From positions 1,798,001-1,862,000 of the forward strand of contig CAKJVC010000068.1 in assembly GCA_918026815.1 (NCBI GenBank): a DNA stretch of 64,000 nt, written 5' to 3'. Under the pieces are notes generated by a model, which searched no databases, was not told the origin of the DNA, and was given only the letters and a program-made list of their open reading frames with translations. Origin of the DNA: Chalara sp. BL73 (lineage: Eukaryota > Ascomycota > Leotiomycetes > Helotiales). Shown here piece after piece: positions 44,901-57,126 of the stretch (its first letter is position 1; the number at the start of each line of letters is the position of its first letter). Both the position numbers and the translations under genes were made by a program.

Positions 44901-46728
44901 ATGATTACCTATTTACTGTCTATAATCTTCCATTTAAGTGCGTTTGTCCACGCCAAACATGTGCGATCTCCGACGCCTCCCCTAGGATGGAATAGCTATA
45001 ATGCCTACAGCTGCCAACCCTCCGAGAATATCATTACCTCCAACGCAAGAGGACTCGTTGACCTTGGGTTAGCCAAGTTGGGATACACTCGCGTGACTAC
45101 AGATTGTGGATGGTTAAGCAGAGATAGAGACAGTCAGAGACGCTTACAATGGAACTCAACTCTCTTCCCGTCTGGACCCCATGCCCTTGGCGATTTTCTT
45201 CATGGGCTCGGACTAAAGTTTGGTCTTTATTCTGGTGGGGGGTACTTTCAATGTGGTTCCACGGATCAGCCTGCATCTAAAGGTAAGAAATCGTCGAGCA
45301 GGCTCATAATGCAAGCTAAGTCTCAAACCAGGACATGAGGTGATCGATAGTCAAACTTTTTCGGACTGGGGAGGAGATTCCTTGAAGTAAGTTGTTCTTT
45401 TATAATGTATATTGATAAACTAACCTCTATTAAAGATACGACAATTGTTATGCAGTATCACCTGATGTTATGGTTGACAATCAATCAGAGGAGTCAATAT
45501 CTCCTACTCGCTTCCAGACGATGGCAAACGCAATTGATGCGGTTGAACGTAATTTTGAATACTACGTATGCCAATGGGGTATTGGATACAATGTTGGTAC
45601 ATGGTAAGTGCCATCCACGACTTGAAAGAGAAAGCCGTTGACAATCAAGGGCATCTGCTATCGGTAATACCTGGAGGATCAGCAATGACATTTATAACGC
45701 CTGGCGAAGCATTTGGCGTATTACTAATGAGGTAGTGCCATACTGGAAGCACACAAAGGTTGGTGCTTTTGCGGATATGGATATGTTAATGTGAGCCTCT
45801 AAAGTTTTGTACGCCTTCGTATTACTGATATCAATTTAGAAATGGTCTTGGTGCCCTATCTTATGAGGAAGAGCGTTTCCACTTTGGAATGTGGGCCATC
45901 AATAAATCACCGCTGATACTAGGCGCAAAGATCAACAGCGCATCCACCACAAAGGAGTCCTTTGATATCGTCAAGAACGAGGAAGTCATTGCAATTAATC
46001 AGGACTCGCTTGCCTCTCAAGCCCGATTAGTTCGGCGCTACACAGTTGAAGAGTGGGACATTTGGCTAGGCGAGCTTTCTAATTCGCGCTTTGTCCTCGG
46101 TGTTGCAAACTGGAAAAACAATTCACAAACTGTGCAGGTTGATCTTAATGCAATAGGGATCAGGACTGCTGATGCCCGCGATGTTTGGGCTAAAAGGAAC
46201 CTAGGGTCAGTATCCGGTGTGCAGACTATAAATCTCGTTGGCCATGAGTTAAGGCTTTGGACTTTGTCGAATGTGTTTGCATCGACTCCGCTTCAATCAA
46301 CGGGCTATTATTCAGCTGCTAAGGCAAGCCTCTCCGGGTCTGCCACGATTACCACGTGTGGATCTGGAGAATGTCTGCCATCCGGGCAAAAGGTCGGGTA
46401 TATCGGGTCTGGAGCTGCTGTTACCTTTCCTTCAGTCAGCGCTAAGAGTGCTGGGACCAAAGTACTGGGAGTGGACTTTGTCCAATACGATATTGCTACT
46501 GATAGTGCGTGGGGCTGGGGAGACAACACGAGAAATCTGACCATTGCCGTCAATGGAGGTACACCTAAGAGATGGGCATTTCCCATCTCAGGGGGCGACT
46601 GGCTAGAGTCAGATCGCCTCCTGGTGGAAGTCGGTGGCTTCGTACAGGGTGCGAATAATCAGGTTGTATTCAGGAATTTTGGTAGTGTATGGGCTCCTGA
46701 TCTTGTTGGTTTTGAAGTGCTTGAGTAG
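44901..46728 (+). CDS. Secreted alpha-galactosidase, GH27, with C-terminal CBM35-like module
   Basis: Exons 44901-45282, 45332-45386, 45436-45603, 45650-45790 and 45840-46728 join in frame to 544 aa. The signal peptide is MITYLLSIIFHLSAFVHA. The GH27 barrel begins TPPLGWNSYNAYSC and contains YTRVTTDCGW and GLKFGLYSGGGY. The nucleophile is in KYDNCYAVSPDV (Asp148) and the probable acid/base in NTWRISNDI (Asp215). VGAFADMDML and EERFHFGMWAINKSPLILG follow, as in the family. A beta-sandwich domain follows the barrel, and from about residue 425 a sugar-binding module (SAAKASLSGSATITTC, WAPDLVGFEVLE) resembles CBM35. It would release terminal alpha-galactose from galacto-oligosaccharides and galactomannan outside the cell. 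The first three introns are each about 49 nt. Confidence 0.93.
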
Positions 46729-47530
46729 GTGGGATCTATCGATTGAGCGTAGCAGAGAGAAAGCGTCGAGAGGGAAATGATGTAGATAGTGATCGTTCGT
46801 GGGAGAGGCACGGTAGCCTCTAAAGGTCAAATACGATTGTAAATAAGCGTAAATCTTCTTTTTCTGTATCTTAGGACGCAGAATGCCAACCAGTACAAAC
46901 TGATTCAAAATACATCTCCTGGCAAGATTGTGGGAGGATGTTCTTCAATCGCCCTGCATATATGAGTTCATAAATTCGATGGCTAAACTATTTCTGGGCC
47001 AAGGTAATCCATTAACCTGCAAGCTTGATCTTCACTTCTTCTTGGAAATCCAGTATTTAACCAAGGCAACACTTAGCTAAAATTTACTATTTATTTGCCT
47101 TGGATCAAAATATTGCATACAGTATCCGTAGGAGAACACAGTTCAATAACTGCATATGCAACTGAACCTCTGGTTTTAGAATGATGTCTCTTGGAAAAGC
47201 CCAACCGGACTCCATTTCAACAAGTTGAACTAATAAGTAGCGTTCATCGTCGCAACGTCACCTTTCATTATAGCATAATAACCACATATCAAAACCCCCT
47301 CCATCACATATATTGCACTAAAAATAACTCTCTCTCACGCTATTTCCACAACGTGAACACCATAATCGAACTTCGAATGTCATCTTCATTGACTTTAAAC
47401 TTAGTTCCACTGCGTCGAGTTTCGGCACTTGACTTTGAGAGTGTTTATAATCGCTTTCGGTGGGAAATGTTCAAGGAGTTTCCATGCTAGTGGCCCGTCG
47501 TTTGGGTCTACTAAGCGGCATTCGTCTATA
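46729..47530. other. Intergenic region with a decayed fragment on the minus strand
   Basis: No intact gene. At about 47560-47440 (-) the frame YYRDSIDECRLVDPNDGPLA and then WKLLEHFPPKAI looks like protein. It lies directly downstream of the kinase-like relic, in another frame, and may be its continuation after an indel. Confidence 0.35.
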
Positions 47531-47869
47531 CTATCTCTGTAATATTTGGGAATGCTTTCCAGCAAGGGTGGAGAACAATAAAGATACCCCCTCCTTTAAT
47601 TTCAAAGGCTTTCGTCCATTGTAGCGTCTCTTGTAAAAGCCCTGTGTTTGGCCTATAGCTAGGTACAAAAGCGCCATACCAAGGAAGAAAATATCAGCTT
47701 TTGGCGTAATATACGGAAATTCAACTTCATTGGTAGAAGAACCAGTGCGTCGATATGAGCGTACTCAGGAGGATAACAACGACTCCTGGTATACGGTACA
47801 AATTGTCTATCCAACGTCCAGAATTTGACAGTCAAAATTGTCAATGATAATTGGTTGAGGAGTCGCCAT
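47531..47869 (-). pseudogene. Kinase-like domain relic with internal stops
   Basis: One frame from ATG at 47869 to a stop at 47531 reads MATPQPIIIDNFDCQILDVG, stop, TICTVYQESLLSS, stop, then TNEVEFPYITPKADIFFLGM, ALLYLAIGQTQGFYKRRYNG and RKPLKLKEGVSLLFSTLAG. The segment PKADIFFLGMALLYLA resembles kinase subdomain IX (DxxxxG before a hydrophobic helix). No catalytic loop or DFG was found in reach. Two internal stops and the frame change after 47531 show that it cannot encode an intact protein as read. Kinase origin is inference from that one motif. Confidence 0.38.
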
Positions 47870-48474
47870 AGATATCCCACTACGAAACTCTTGGAATGCA
47901 GTTATCGAATTCCTTCAATAATTTGCCGTGCTCAATTTTTATGATGCCTCCAAGGAATCACGTTGGTATCCGTTACCAAATCGCTGATGAACTCGTTGCA
48001 GCTTTAACTGGAGAATGTAATGGAACACTTCTGATTTGGACAAAACCGCATGGTTTGTTTCTAAAATTGATTGATGCATCTCAAATAAGCGTTGATTGAC
48101 ATTGAAATTGACTCTTTCTCAAGTTTTGCGTCACGACTAACCATATTCAAAGTAGCTTCAGATCTTCTAAAGGATAGCCTTGTAAAGTAGTAAGTTTACG
48201 AGGGACTATTTAAAGATCTAGCCAACCCACAGGCTGTCAGAACTAATGGCCAATAAAAGATTCTCCGTATACTCTTTAAAAGTATCTCAAATACCGCAGA
48301 TTCTTGACTTATTTTTCATCCAAGCTCTTCGTCGAGCTCCAGATGTCCCGTTAACATTATGCAGGACTTTCACCTAGATAATTTGATGTAATTGCTGAAT
48401 TGCAATATTCGCTCAAGAACAACTCGTTGTAATAATAGGAGAGCTGAAGGTCGTGTATCGACTCTCGACCTCAT

Positions 48475-48828
48475 TTAGCAATGATGTAAAATGCTCGAGT
48501 TGTCCCCGTACAGAATATAAGCCTGGGTCTGAACGGACTGCGGGACAACCAACAATTCAATTTTAGCACGAAACATTTCAAAACATACATGTAATGGGTC
48601 GAACTCTGGTTGAGCCCGGTAAAATGCCTTATGCTTGTTCGGTTCAACAACTCCATGTGCAAGTGTAATAACACTAGCAACAGTTCCAATTACGTCTACC
48701 ATATTAATGTTAGTCAGAACGCTCTCTTCTAGCACAAATTCTACATCGAGTTTACCCGTAGATGATTGTCTATTCAGCCCTTCACTTGTAGGACCTGCAT
48801 ATGCCAATAGGATCGACAGCATAGCCAC
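48475..48828 (-). pseudogene. Possible N-terminal signalling-domain relic
   Basis: The frame contains MVDVIGTVASVITLAHGVVE from an ATG at 48702 and continues KAFYRAQPEFDPLHVCFEMF and RAKIELL to a stop at 48475. Fungal STAND, HeLo-type and related signalling proteins often start with a short hydrophobic helix of this kind, followed by a helix with FD...R..., and some carry a kinase domain downstream. The kinase-like relic lies 600 bp downstream on the same strand, so both may descend from one gene. Weak; the ORF could also be chance. Confidence 0.25.
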
Positions 48829-50494
48829 GATTGAATTGGTATCAATCTATTCATCCAGGCAGCTATCTGCATTATTTAGAACGCAACCTTTGACTGGCCA
48901 AAAGATATGCAGCTGCAGCTGCAGCTTTACGCAACGACAACCTTTCTAACCGCCAGAGCGCTGATAAATTGGGGGCAAGTACCAGGCGAGATGGCTTGGG
49001 GTCTAGATAAAAAGGGCCGAAATACCAGCCGCCAGCTGCTACTTTGTGACAAAGACACACATTGCCTCATTTTTGATATTAATTAGGCCGCGAACCGACT
49101 GCCATAGCTTCTGCTCCGTGGCACAGCCTAGTATCCAAGGTTCTATTTTTATGTGAAAAACGTTATCCGAAATTGTCGTCTTCAGCGTTTAGGCCAGGGT
49201 ACAACAGGCGATAGTTCGAGTGGAAGCCATAAACAAGCAAGGCGACAGATATGCGGGAAAATAAGGGTACAGAACTCGAAGGCTAATCGCAAGTTCAACA
49301 TATTTCCCGCCCCTGGCGGCAATGTCAGCCCAGCTGCTTAAACGTACCATTGTTTAAGGAACACGACCAAAAATAAGGGCCGTTTTAAAAAAAGAAAAGA
49401 CTAATACGATTGGCTATCTGTGCACAAAAATGTCTAACAGGCAACCGGAACGACGACCGCATGCCTGATGCTGCCTTATGTTTTCCAGGTATATGTATAA
49501 ATATTATTCTAGTTTATACAACTTAGGGGAAATCCGATATACATAAAAAAAATTGAAAAAAGGCCTACCCGATTTAATCAAGGCTATTGCCAAAAATATA
49601 CACGCAGCCGATTACCATCAACAAAGAACCCAGACACGCCACGACGCATTTTTCAAGAGCATAAGCTTTACGGACGCTCTTCCGACTAAGCACCCAAGTT
49701 AAAAAAACTCACTTACCAACCCGAAATTCCATGGCAGGCAGTTATAACCTCGTGATTCAGCAAAGCCAAGAAAAGCGACCTAGCTTTCATCGACAGCAGG
49801 AGGGGAAAGGGAGCCATACCAAGCACAAAAGTTTAATTTAACAAATGCAACAGGTATAATAGGTCTTTAAACGCGAACTAAATATAATCAACCTGTAGAG
49901 CACTTGAAAGCCGAGCTTGACAGCTAACAATTTAGAAAGTTGTCGGCATAAGGATTACGGTGCCGGGCCACTATTGCCTGGTGCTTCCTGGGGGTTCCAT
50001 GTATATAGAGAGTTTGTTCTGTGAAAACGTTACTTGTTGTATGAACAGGAAATCCTTTGAATGTATAGTTTCTCGGGTCTTTGAGTTATAGATTAATGAG
50101 AGCGAAGAAGGAACATCATTCACGTTGTTAGTAATATGCCATCTCGCGTACACGGAATCGTCCAAGCTGCCTTGTGGTAAAATGATAATACATATTTCTC
50201 CTCTCTCCTCGTGTTTTGGTGCTATGTACAGAAAATAATAATACAAGATTCGGGGTATGTGTTCGTATATCGTGCCAGCCCAAAATGGCGGTCCATGGGT
50301 ATTCCAGATGCCTATGCCCTAGATGAATGCAATGAAGAACGCCGATGCATGGTATCACTCGATCTTTTCCCCAGATCGTCTCCTAAACCGGCCAAACAAA
50401 CTAAATCCTCAAAACTGAATCCCCTTTCTTATCTTTGGGGATATGCCTTATGCAAAATGAAATCTAAATTATGGTGTGACGACAGCCATGCAGG
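48829..50494. other. Intergenic region, no supported gene
   Basis: About 1.7 kb. The part nearest 50494 is probably the 3' untranslated region of the large minus-strand gene. No other feature recognised. Confidence 0.5.
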
Positions 50495-53400
50495 TTAAGA
50501 TTCCACCCGCACGCGCTGAAGGAACACGGGAGCGTCGGAGAGGTCGATGCCATAATCCATAGATGCCGGGGCGCTTTTTCTGCTCCCCTTCGCCATTCTA
50601 CCGCCATTTCTTGTTCCTGCGCTGCCACCAAGCCCAAGGCCAGGCTCATATCCATATTCAAGTCCACCTGCAAACCGATCCAAGGCCAGCATACCAGAAG
50701 TCGAGGTGTTGCGTTGATGCACCGCTGGTGACAAATCCTCCTCCTCATACGACGGGCCATCATAGTACTCCGCTTCATCTTGCTGTCTCTCATACTGCGA
50801 ATATCGCATGGCATCATCCTCCCTTCCATAGGTATGATCGTATTCCACTGACGCTTGTTGTCTCTCATATCCGTCCCATTTCTGCCTCGAAGTATTCCAA
50901 CTATTGAAAATTCCTTGTTCACTCTTCCTTGTCTCAATCTTAACAGGCATCCACGACCTCGGTCCCTCAACGCCTGGCTGTACACTTTCTGGGCGACGTA
51001 GTTGGATCCCGGTCTGTTTCTCAAAGCTTAAGCGCGCGATTTCGGGCCGGTGAAGTTCCATACTTTTACGTGTCTTAATAGCATCTTGTTTTCGGGAAGC
51101 CCAGTACGATTGTTGCTTTGCCCAAGGGTTTTGAGTTTCATTTTTAGCAGGTGCCTCTGTTAGAGGTTGGTTCTGAGGTGATGATTGTACTGGAGGTGGT
51201 GGTGGTGGGCGGGTGGGCGAGACAAGGGGAAGGTTGGGAGCGGAAATAGCCGATGGCACAGACTGAGGAACAAACGGGGTTAGTTGTTGGACTTTGAATG
51301 CAGGTGTTGGAGCGGATCGATTTGGTGGAGTACTCCACGTCTTTACTGGCACCATGTTGCCTTGGGTTTTCATGGAAACGGGAGGAGGCGACTTAATCCG
51401 ATTGACACATATTGGAGAACCTCGTCGGTCCACAGGCTCATCTCTAAGGTCGGGATTTGAGCGCTGCGAGAATCTCCTTAGTTGCTGGCTAATCTGTGGC
51501 GGTGGTATCTGCTCTACAGGAACTGGCACCTGAGGAGCTTTGAGATTAGGATCAGAGCGCTGGGAAAAACGTCTTATCTGCAGATTACCATGTGCTGAAG
51601 GCGGTCTGCCTAAAGACGATTGGCGTGATTGGCTTGGAGTGGATTGGCCGGAGAATGGATTCTTATTGGCAATAGAATCATATGATATTGAACGTTTCCC
51701 CAACGTCTGCTGAGATTCTGCCGAAATGCTTCTCCGCTGCGAAAAGCGAGCGGCAGCGTCTGCCTCCAATTGAGCTGTCATAGACCTCGCCCGCTGTTCT
51801 TGTCGAAGCTTGTCATTTGGTGATGAGATTGCCACATCGTATGGAGACTTCCCAAGACTAGACGAAACACCATCAAAGGAGGTGATTTTAACCTCGAAGT
51901 CATGCTGTTGCTTTTCCTGCAACGCAGCATGATATTCATGTGTCACCTGAGGCTGATATGATTGACGCCGGAGAGGCTTCCTCGATACTGGAACTGGCGC
52001 TGGTACACGTGGCTGATAGGTATTTCTTCTGTTGACATCATGTTGAGGTGCTGGTGGAGGATCCTCGCTGATAGGCGTTGGCACATCGGGTAATGCACTA
52101 TAAAGTCGACTCATGGTTAATTCTTCTTTGTACTCGGCAGAACCAACTGAGAAGATCGTAGTTAGCGTCTCCTTGGAAACAGATCTCCGCAAAGAAGTTG
52201 TTCCGGCTAATGTGTTTGGAAATGAGGTCACGGGAAAGGCATCTACTCTCTCTCCTAGCTTCTTCGAAGCCTCAGCAGTAGGTGTTGGAATATCAAACTG
52301 CTGGCTAGGAGACTGAAACGCCTGAACAGTAAACAATGGCGGGGGCTGTGGCGTGGCTTTTGACTTGGAGTTTCTCCTTGGTCGCCATCTTGAGGAAGAG
52401 CTACTAGACACATCAGATGCAGATGGGCTATCATTGGATATCTGTTGTACTTTCTTCGGAAAATTCGGGATATTCTTCGGCTTTTCATGCTCCTTGTGCG
52501 GCTTCACTACAACTGGGGCCTGAGATACTGATTTGTGCAGATTATATGGCAATGAGCTTTTGCCAAGGCTATCCATAGAATAATATTTTGCTGGCGTCCT
52601 GGGTCCCTCAGGCACACTCTGAGGCGGTCTTTCCTGTTTCGGGATCGCTGGAAGTGAGCGCTTTGCGTAGATGCTGGCATCAGACCGCACAGAAACTACC
52701 GAGTATGTGCTTGAAGCAACTCTCGAGACGGATTCGGTTGAAACAAGATCTTTTGGAGGCGTCGGTGGCCCCTCTTTGGGTGGCGCAGGAGGTGCGGCGT
52801 TGCCCTTGAACGAGCGTAAAGAAACATTAGACGAGTAACCACTATCCGCCTTCGCAAGAGGGATTGCCCTCTTCTGATCCTTTGTCTCGGCTCCCTCGTT
52901 TGCATGATAACCAGAATCGAAAGATCCCAGAGCATATGCCTCAGAAACAAGTGGAGTCCCTGGTTCAGGTTCAAAAAGATTATCCTCCACTGCCATATGC
53001 TTACTAGTTGCCTCTAATTTTGGTGAAATTGCTGGTGATGCATCAAATGAAAATGGACTGAGGGCTAAGTCCTGCATGTATTCTTGAGCTAGCTCTAACG
53101 ACTTGGTTGGCGACTCGGTAAATTTAAACAAAGAAAATTCGGTGTTGGGTAGTGTTAGATCCGTCCGTACTATTAATGGTGCTGGGTTGTGTGGTTCAGA
53201 ATTTTCTACTCTTTGTAGAGGCGACTCTGCTCTGGTTATCCAGGGAGGTTTGATTTCACCCTGTGGTACAGAGATGGTTTGGCTTCGTTGTCCAAGCCCA
53301 TGGCGAGAAGTTGGTCGATTCGGTCGTGCATTACCGACCAAGATATAATCCTCCTCTGCGCCCATGGTGTTAGCTCGCTCAAGGCTAGGTGCTGGACTTG

Positions 53401-54409
53401 CAGCTCCATTTGTTATCCTTAATGAGCCCAGCTTGAATGCCCCAATAGAACCATAATCCATATCATTGGGAGTGGCAACTCTAGGCTGAGTGATAAGATC
53501 CACAGGTTTAACTTCAATATTAGCTAGCTCTGCTAGAGGTGAGGAAGTCGGCTTCTCTGAATTGTAATAGTGTTTCTGCATGTCCACGAGAGAATCAGCC
53601 ATTTGTGAGGGTAGCGATGAGCGCGAATCGTTTTCCACCCAGCTGTTTCTTGTTGCAACGCCATGCTGCAGTAGAGAGCGTCGCCGAATTGGTGCATAGA
53701 GCTGAGTATCCGAATTGGTGCGTGAAGCATGCGTCAATTCCGGAGATTCTTCCTGCGGTGACACCTCTCTGTATAAACTTTGCCGCTTCGAATTAGGCTG
53801 CGGAGAAGGGGCTTCGGGGACGAGCGACAGTCGTGCATAATGTTGAGCATAGGGAACATGTTGGAGCGACATGCGAGTCGGGACTCGAACAGGCGGGCGA
53901 CTATATCGCGGTCAGTGATCAAAGTTGGCAACAAGGGTTTTAGCTAGCTCATACTTCTGAATCGGAGCATTTTGACTCGGCAGCCGCTGCGGAGGGGCTC
54001 TTGGAATTGGAGCGCTGTAATGAGTGTCCCGGTCATATTCTACCATAGAATTCGTTCTCGACCAATTAGTCGCTGCCGCTCTTACTGGAGTCTCCCCTAG
54101 ATAGTCGATATGAACCCCGTTCTTTATATCTAACTGCGAATCCTTTGACTGCGAGCTTTTTGACCTGAAAAGGCTCAGTCGTTTCTTCTTGGGTTCCTCC
54201 CCCGTTTTCACTCTCAGTTCCTCGACCACTGCCTCGACCGGCAGCGTGCTGAATCGATTCGAATTGTCCACATCCTGCAGTATAGAGTTGCGACGGCTAG
54301 ATGGGTTGGGCGACCTCGAATTCGAAGGAACTGCAGTGCTGTGTGTCCTTGGTTTGGAGAGTCTGTTTGCCTGCCTGCGAGGGCCCGGAGCCGATTGCTC
54401 GTTGCCCAT
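50495..54409 (-). CDS. Large disordered Pro/Ser-rich protein, 1286 aa, possible N-myristoylation
   Basis: Exons 54409-53955 and 53900-50495 join in frame across a 54-nt intron with a CACTGACC branch. The protein starts MGNEQSAPG, matching the N-myristoylation pattern (Gly2, Ser6), which would tether it to a membrane. Almost the whole length is low in hydrophobics and rich in Ser, Pro, Gln and Arg. It has proline clusters (PPAPPKEGPPTPPKD, RPPPPPPVQSSP) that could bind SH3 or WW domains, and many RRxS-type sites. Two related short repeats, IRRFSQRSDPNLK and LRRFSQRSNPDLRD, lie about 30 residues apart. The C-terminus (YGIDLSDAPVFLQRVRVES) is more ordered and may be a conserved motif. A scaffold role at the plasma membrane or septum is inference. 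Confidence 0.8.
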
Positions 54410-57126
54410 GTTGAGATTCGAGGCAGATATCAGTTCTTGGCAGAGTAACCCATTGTTCCTGTGGGTCCCTTATTTAAGATGCCGCTTCCAATCCCTTCTT
54501 TTTCTTTTTCCTCCAAACCACAAACAATCCTCGCCGGCTGTTGAGGAAGAGAGGATATGGGCGGCGGTGAGGTTTGGAGGAGTGAGGATGGGCTCAATTG
54601 CTATGAGACAAGAACAGGTGGATGTCCGGTGGCAGGGTTGAGGGGCAGGGCTGTTAGGGGCCAAATTGGGGAAGCTACCTCCCTGTAGAACAGGGATGGC
54701 GGAGGATTAGAGGAGAAGGGGGAGGAGGGAAGAGGAATTAGTGGAGAACTTTTGGTTGGTGTGGGCGCGCTCAGAGCTTGTTTCAGCAGTGTGTTACAGC
54801 ACCTCATCTCAAATCGCTTAGCCAGAGTACACGCTTGCGCGGACGCAGCCATTGGACAGCAAGACGTAAAAAAGATGATGACGAAGAAGGAAAGGAAGAA
54901 GAAGGAATAGCACGTGTTTACAATGTATGTAGAAATTGGGGCTGAAAGATACCTTTTTAACTATACAGGAGGTACTGTCCCGCAAAACGCACTATCGATC
55001 ATAATGATATTACTCTCGGGCGGGGGCTACCCGTACGGTAAACAAGGCACTGCCCTTTTGGTTTGGGTACCAGTAGAGTACAGTAGTGCGTCTGCAGCCA
55101 AGCCTGGCTCTAACCATTCACAAGCCTCCCTACTGCGGGGAACTCGCGATCATCCTCTGCCGATAACAAGATTTCTGAGGGTAATCCCGGTAGATGAGGC
55201 GGTGCGACGCCACGGTGGCTGGTGTGCCCATCCAATGAAAAGGGCCCAATGTTCTCCATGCCGCGCAATCATGCATTTGTGGTTCCGCATCAACCGGATA
55301 CAGTAACGTAAAATGACGTGTGGCTGGTAAGGATCCCGGTCCAGCGCCCATCGGCGAGCTTAATTTCACCACTGTTCCGCGCCAGTCTTAAATTCGAAGC
55401 CAATATCAGATATACCTTTTTATTCCTATGCAGAAGAGTAGTTAAAACATCATGAACGGTCAAGCCACCGGATGTTGCGAAAATAAAACGGCCAGCGCGA
55501 GCGCAATGCATTATGTAACGGTACACAAGACGAAATATGAGACGACCGTCGGATGGCAGATGTTACCAACAATCATGCCAAGACCAATTCAGGAGAGTGG
55601 GGTCAATGGGAAGAAGAGCCGCGTTCCGCTCTTTGTTTCGAGTTTGCGATGATGTGCATGACAAAGGATAAGGTAATATTTACCCTCCAAACGTATTGGA
55701 ACTGATCTGATGTCGCCATCGTCATGAGGTTCTGAGATCGAGATTGCATCAGAGTTTATTAGGTGTGGGTATCCAGTAGTGCGGCAGAGGCTGTCCTCAC
55801 TTCTTCAACCTCCGATATCTCTTTCAATCGAGTGTTTTCATTTTGCCAGTTACTATTCTTCTCCTTAGAATTCTATAGCATTTTGTTTGCAATGATAAGG
55901 ATGACGGTTAGTAATAAGTCATTTGAAGAGAGCCGAATTCTCCACTTCTATGTAGAACCTTGAATTCATTGAGTTCATCCACTCTGCAGTTTAGGCACTG
56001 AATCAGCGCATGTCCTAGCAACCGTTTGAGCAAGTGCTTACAAGAAGTAAGCATAACCCCCCCCCCCCCCCCCAAAAGATTCCGCCTTCTTTCCACTCGG
56101 CAAGTAAGAATTTACTTCAGAGGAGCTAGGAGAATGATGGTGAGGAAGGCATCATCAGCGTCCTTCTACCGTATCATTACATTTTCTGATGGAGCACCAC
56201 TACTTCCTAAATATATTAAAACTAACAAGAAGTCCTGTTACCAGCAGACGGGAGAGCAATTCCATGTTCTTTAAGGCAGGTCATAGGCTGCAAAATTCTT
56301 TAATCTTTGCATATATTGGAAATGTGTAATAACTGCGTTACGACTAAAAGAGTGCTGCTCTTCTTTTCTAATTACATTCAGTATTATGAGCGCACAAATT
56401 TGTTCCCGTTTCCTCTTGACAATAAATCTCATCCTCTTTCACTATATCAATGTCCTCTCTATAAGGTGTACTACCTCGTCCCACTTTGTTAAGCAAATCC
56501 AGAAAAGTTCTTTCTCCACAGCCATGGTGGTCGGCGATGTCAAAGGAACGTCACATAATATGGCACGGCATCAACAGCTATATGGCAAAGGCCACCTGCG
56601 TTCTCTCCCTCACTAGTGACTGAACAGGCTCCTGGGAGCACCTGTAGGGTTAGATGCAGTCGAGCTTGGCAAGAATTGTTTGCTTCTACGCTTCGGAGAC
56701 CTGCATGGGAACGAGAGCGAGGCAAGAGTTTCCACTGCCACGCCAGAACGAACCAGGAACTCAAGACATCCAATTTTTAGGGGGCTTGATCCCAGAGTCA
56801 AATGAGCAACCCCGAACAGTTCTAGCTTATCTTGCCCGAAAGCAAATATGGAAGTGTTTGGTGTACAATTGGTTTCAGTCTCTACATAGAACATGGGAGC
56901 AATCATCACCTCGGTCGAAGGCAGGCGCCATTAATCCGGCACTCAGCACGGGAAGCCACATGCAATGATGTGATGCAAAGTAAAGAGCCATATTTCCCCG
57001 TGCCCAAAGTACGCGTCGATCCCAGCCCCAGATTTTATTCAATTCATTAACCATGAACGTGATTGCTTTACCAGCTCTTTTGTTCTGAGAGCTTCCTTCC
57101 AGCTACAAGGCAGCGTGGTCACTAAT
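54410..57126. other. Intergenic region with leader and homopolymer
   Basis: About 2.7 kb between divergent genes. An 83-codon ATG frame on the minus strand (54852-54601, MAASAQACTLAKRFEM) lies within the probable leader of the large disordered protein. It could be an upstream ORF but has no supporting feature. A C17 run lies at 56057-56073. No other gene supported. Confidence 0.45.
56057..56073. repeat. C17 homopolymer followed by an A-run
   Basis: Seventeen C followed by AAAA, similar in form to the tract at 13808. Confidence 0.85.

Noticed and set aside
54601..54852. 83-codon ATG frame in front of the large disordered protein
   Set aside because: It sits in the probable leader; the Pro/Ser-rich tail looks random, and I cannot tell an upstream ORF from chance.
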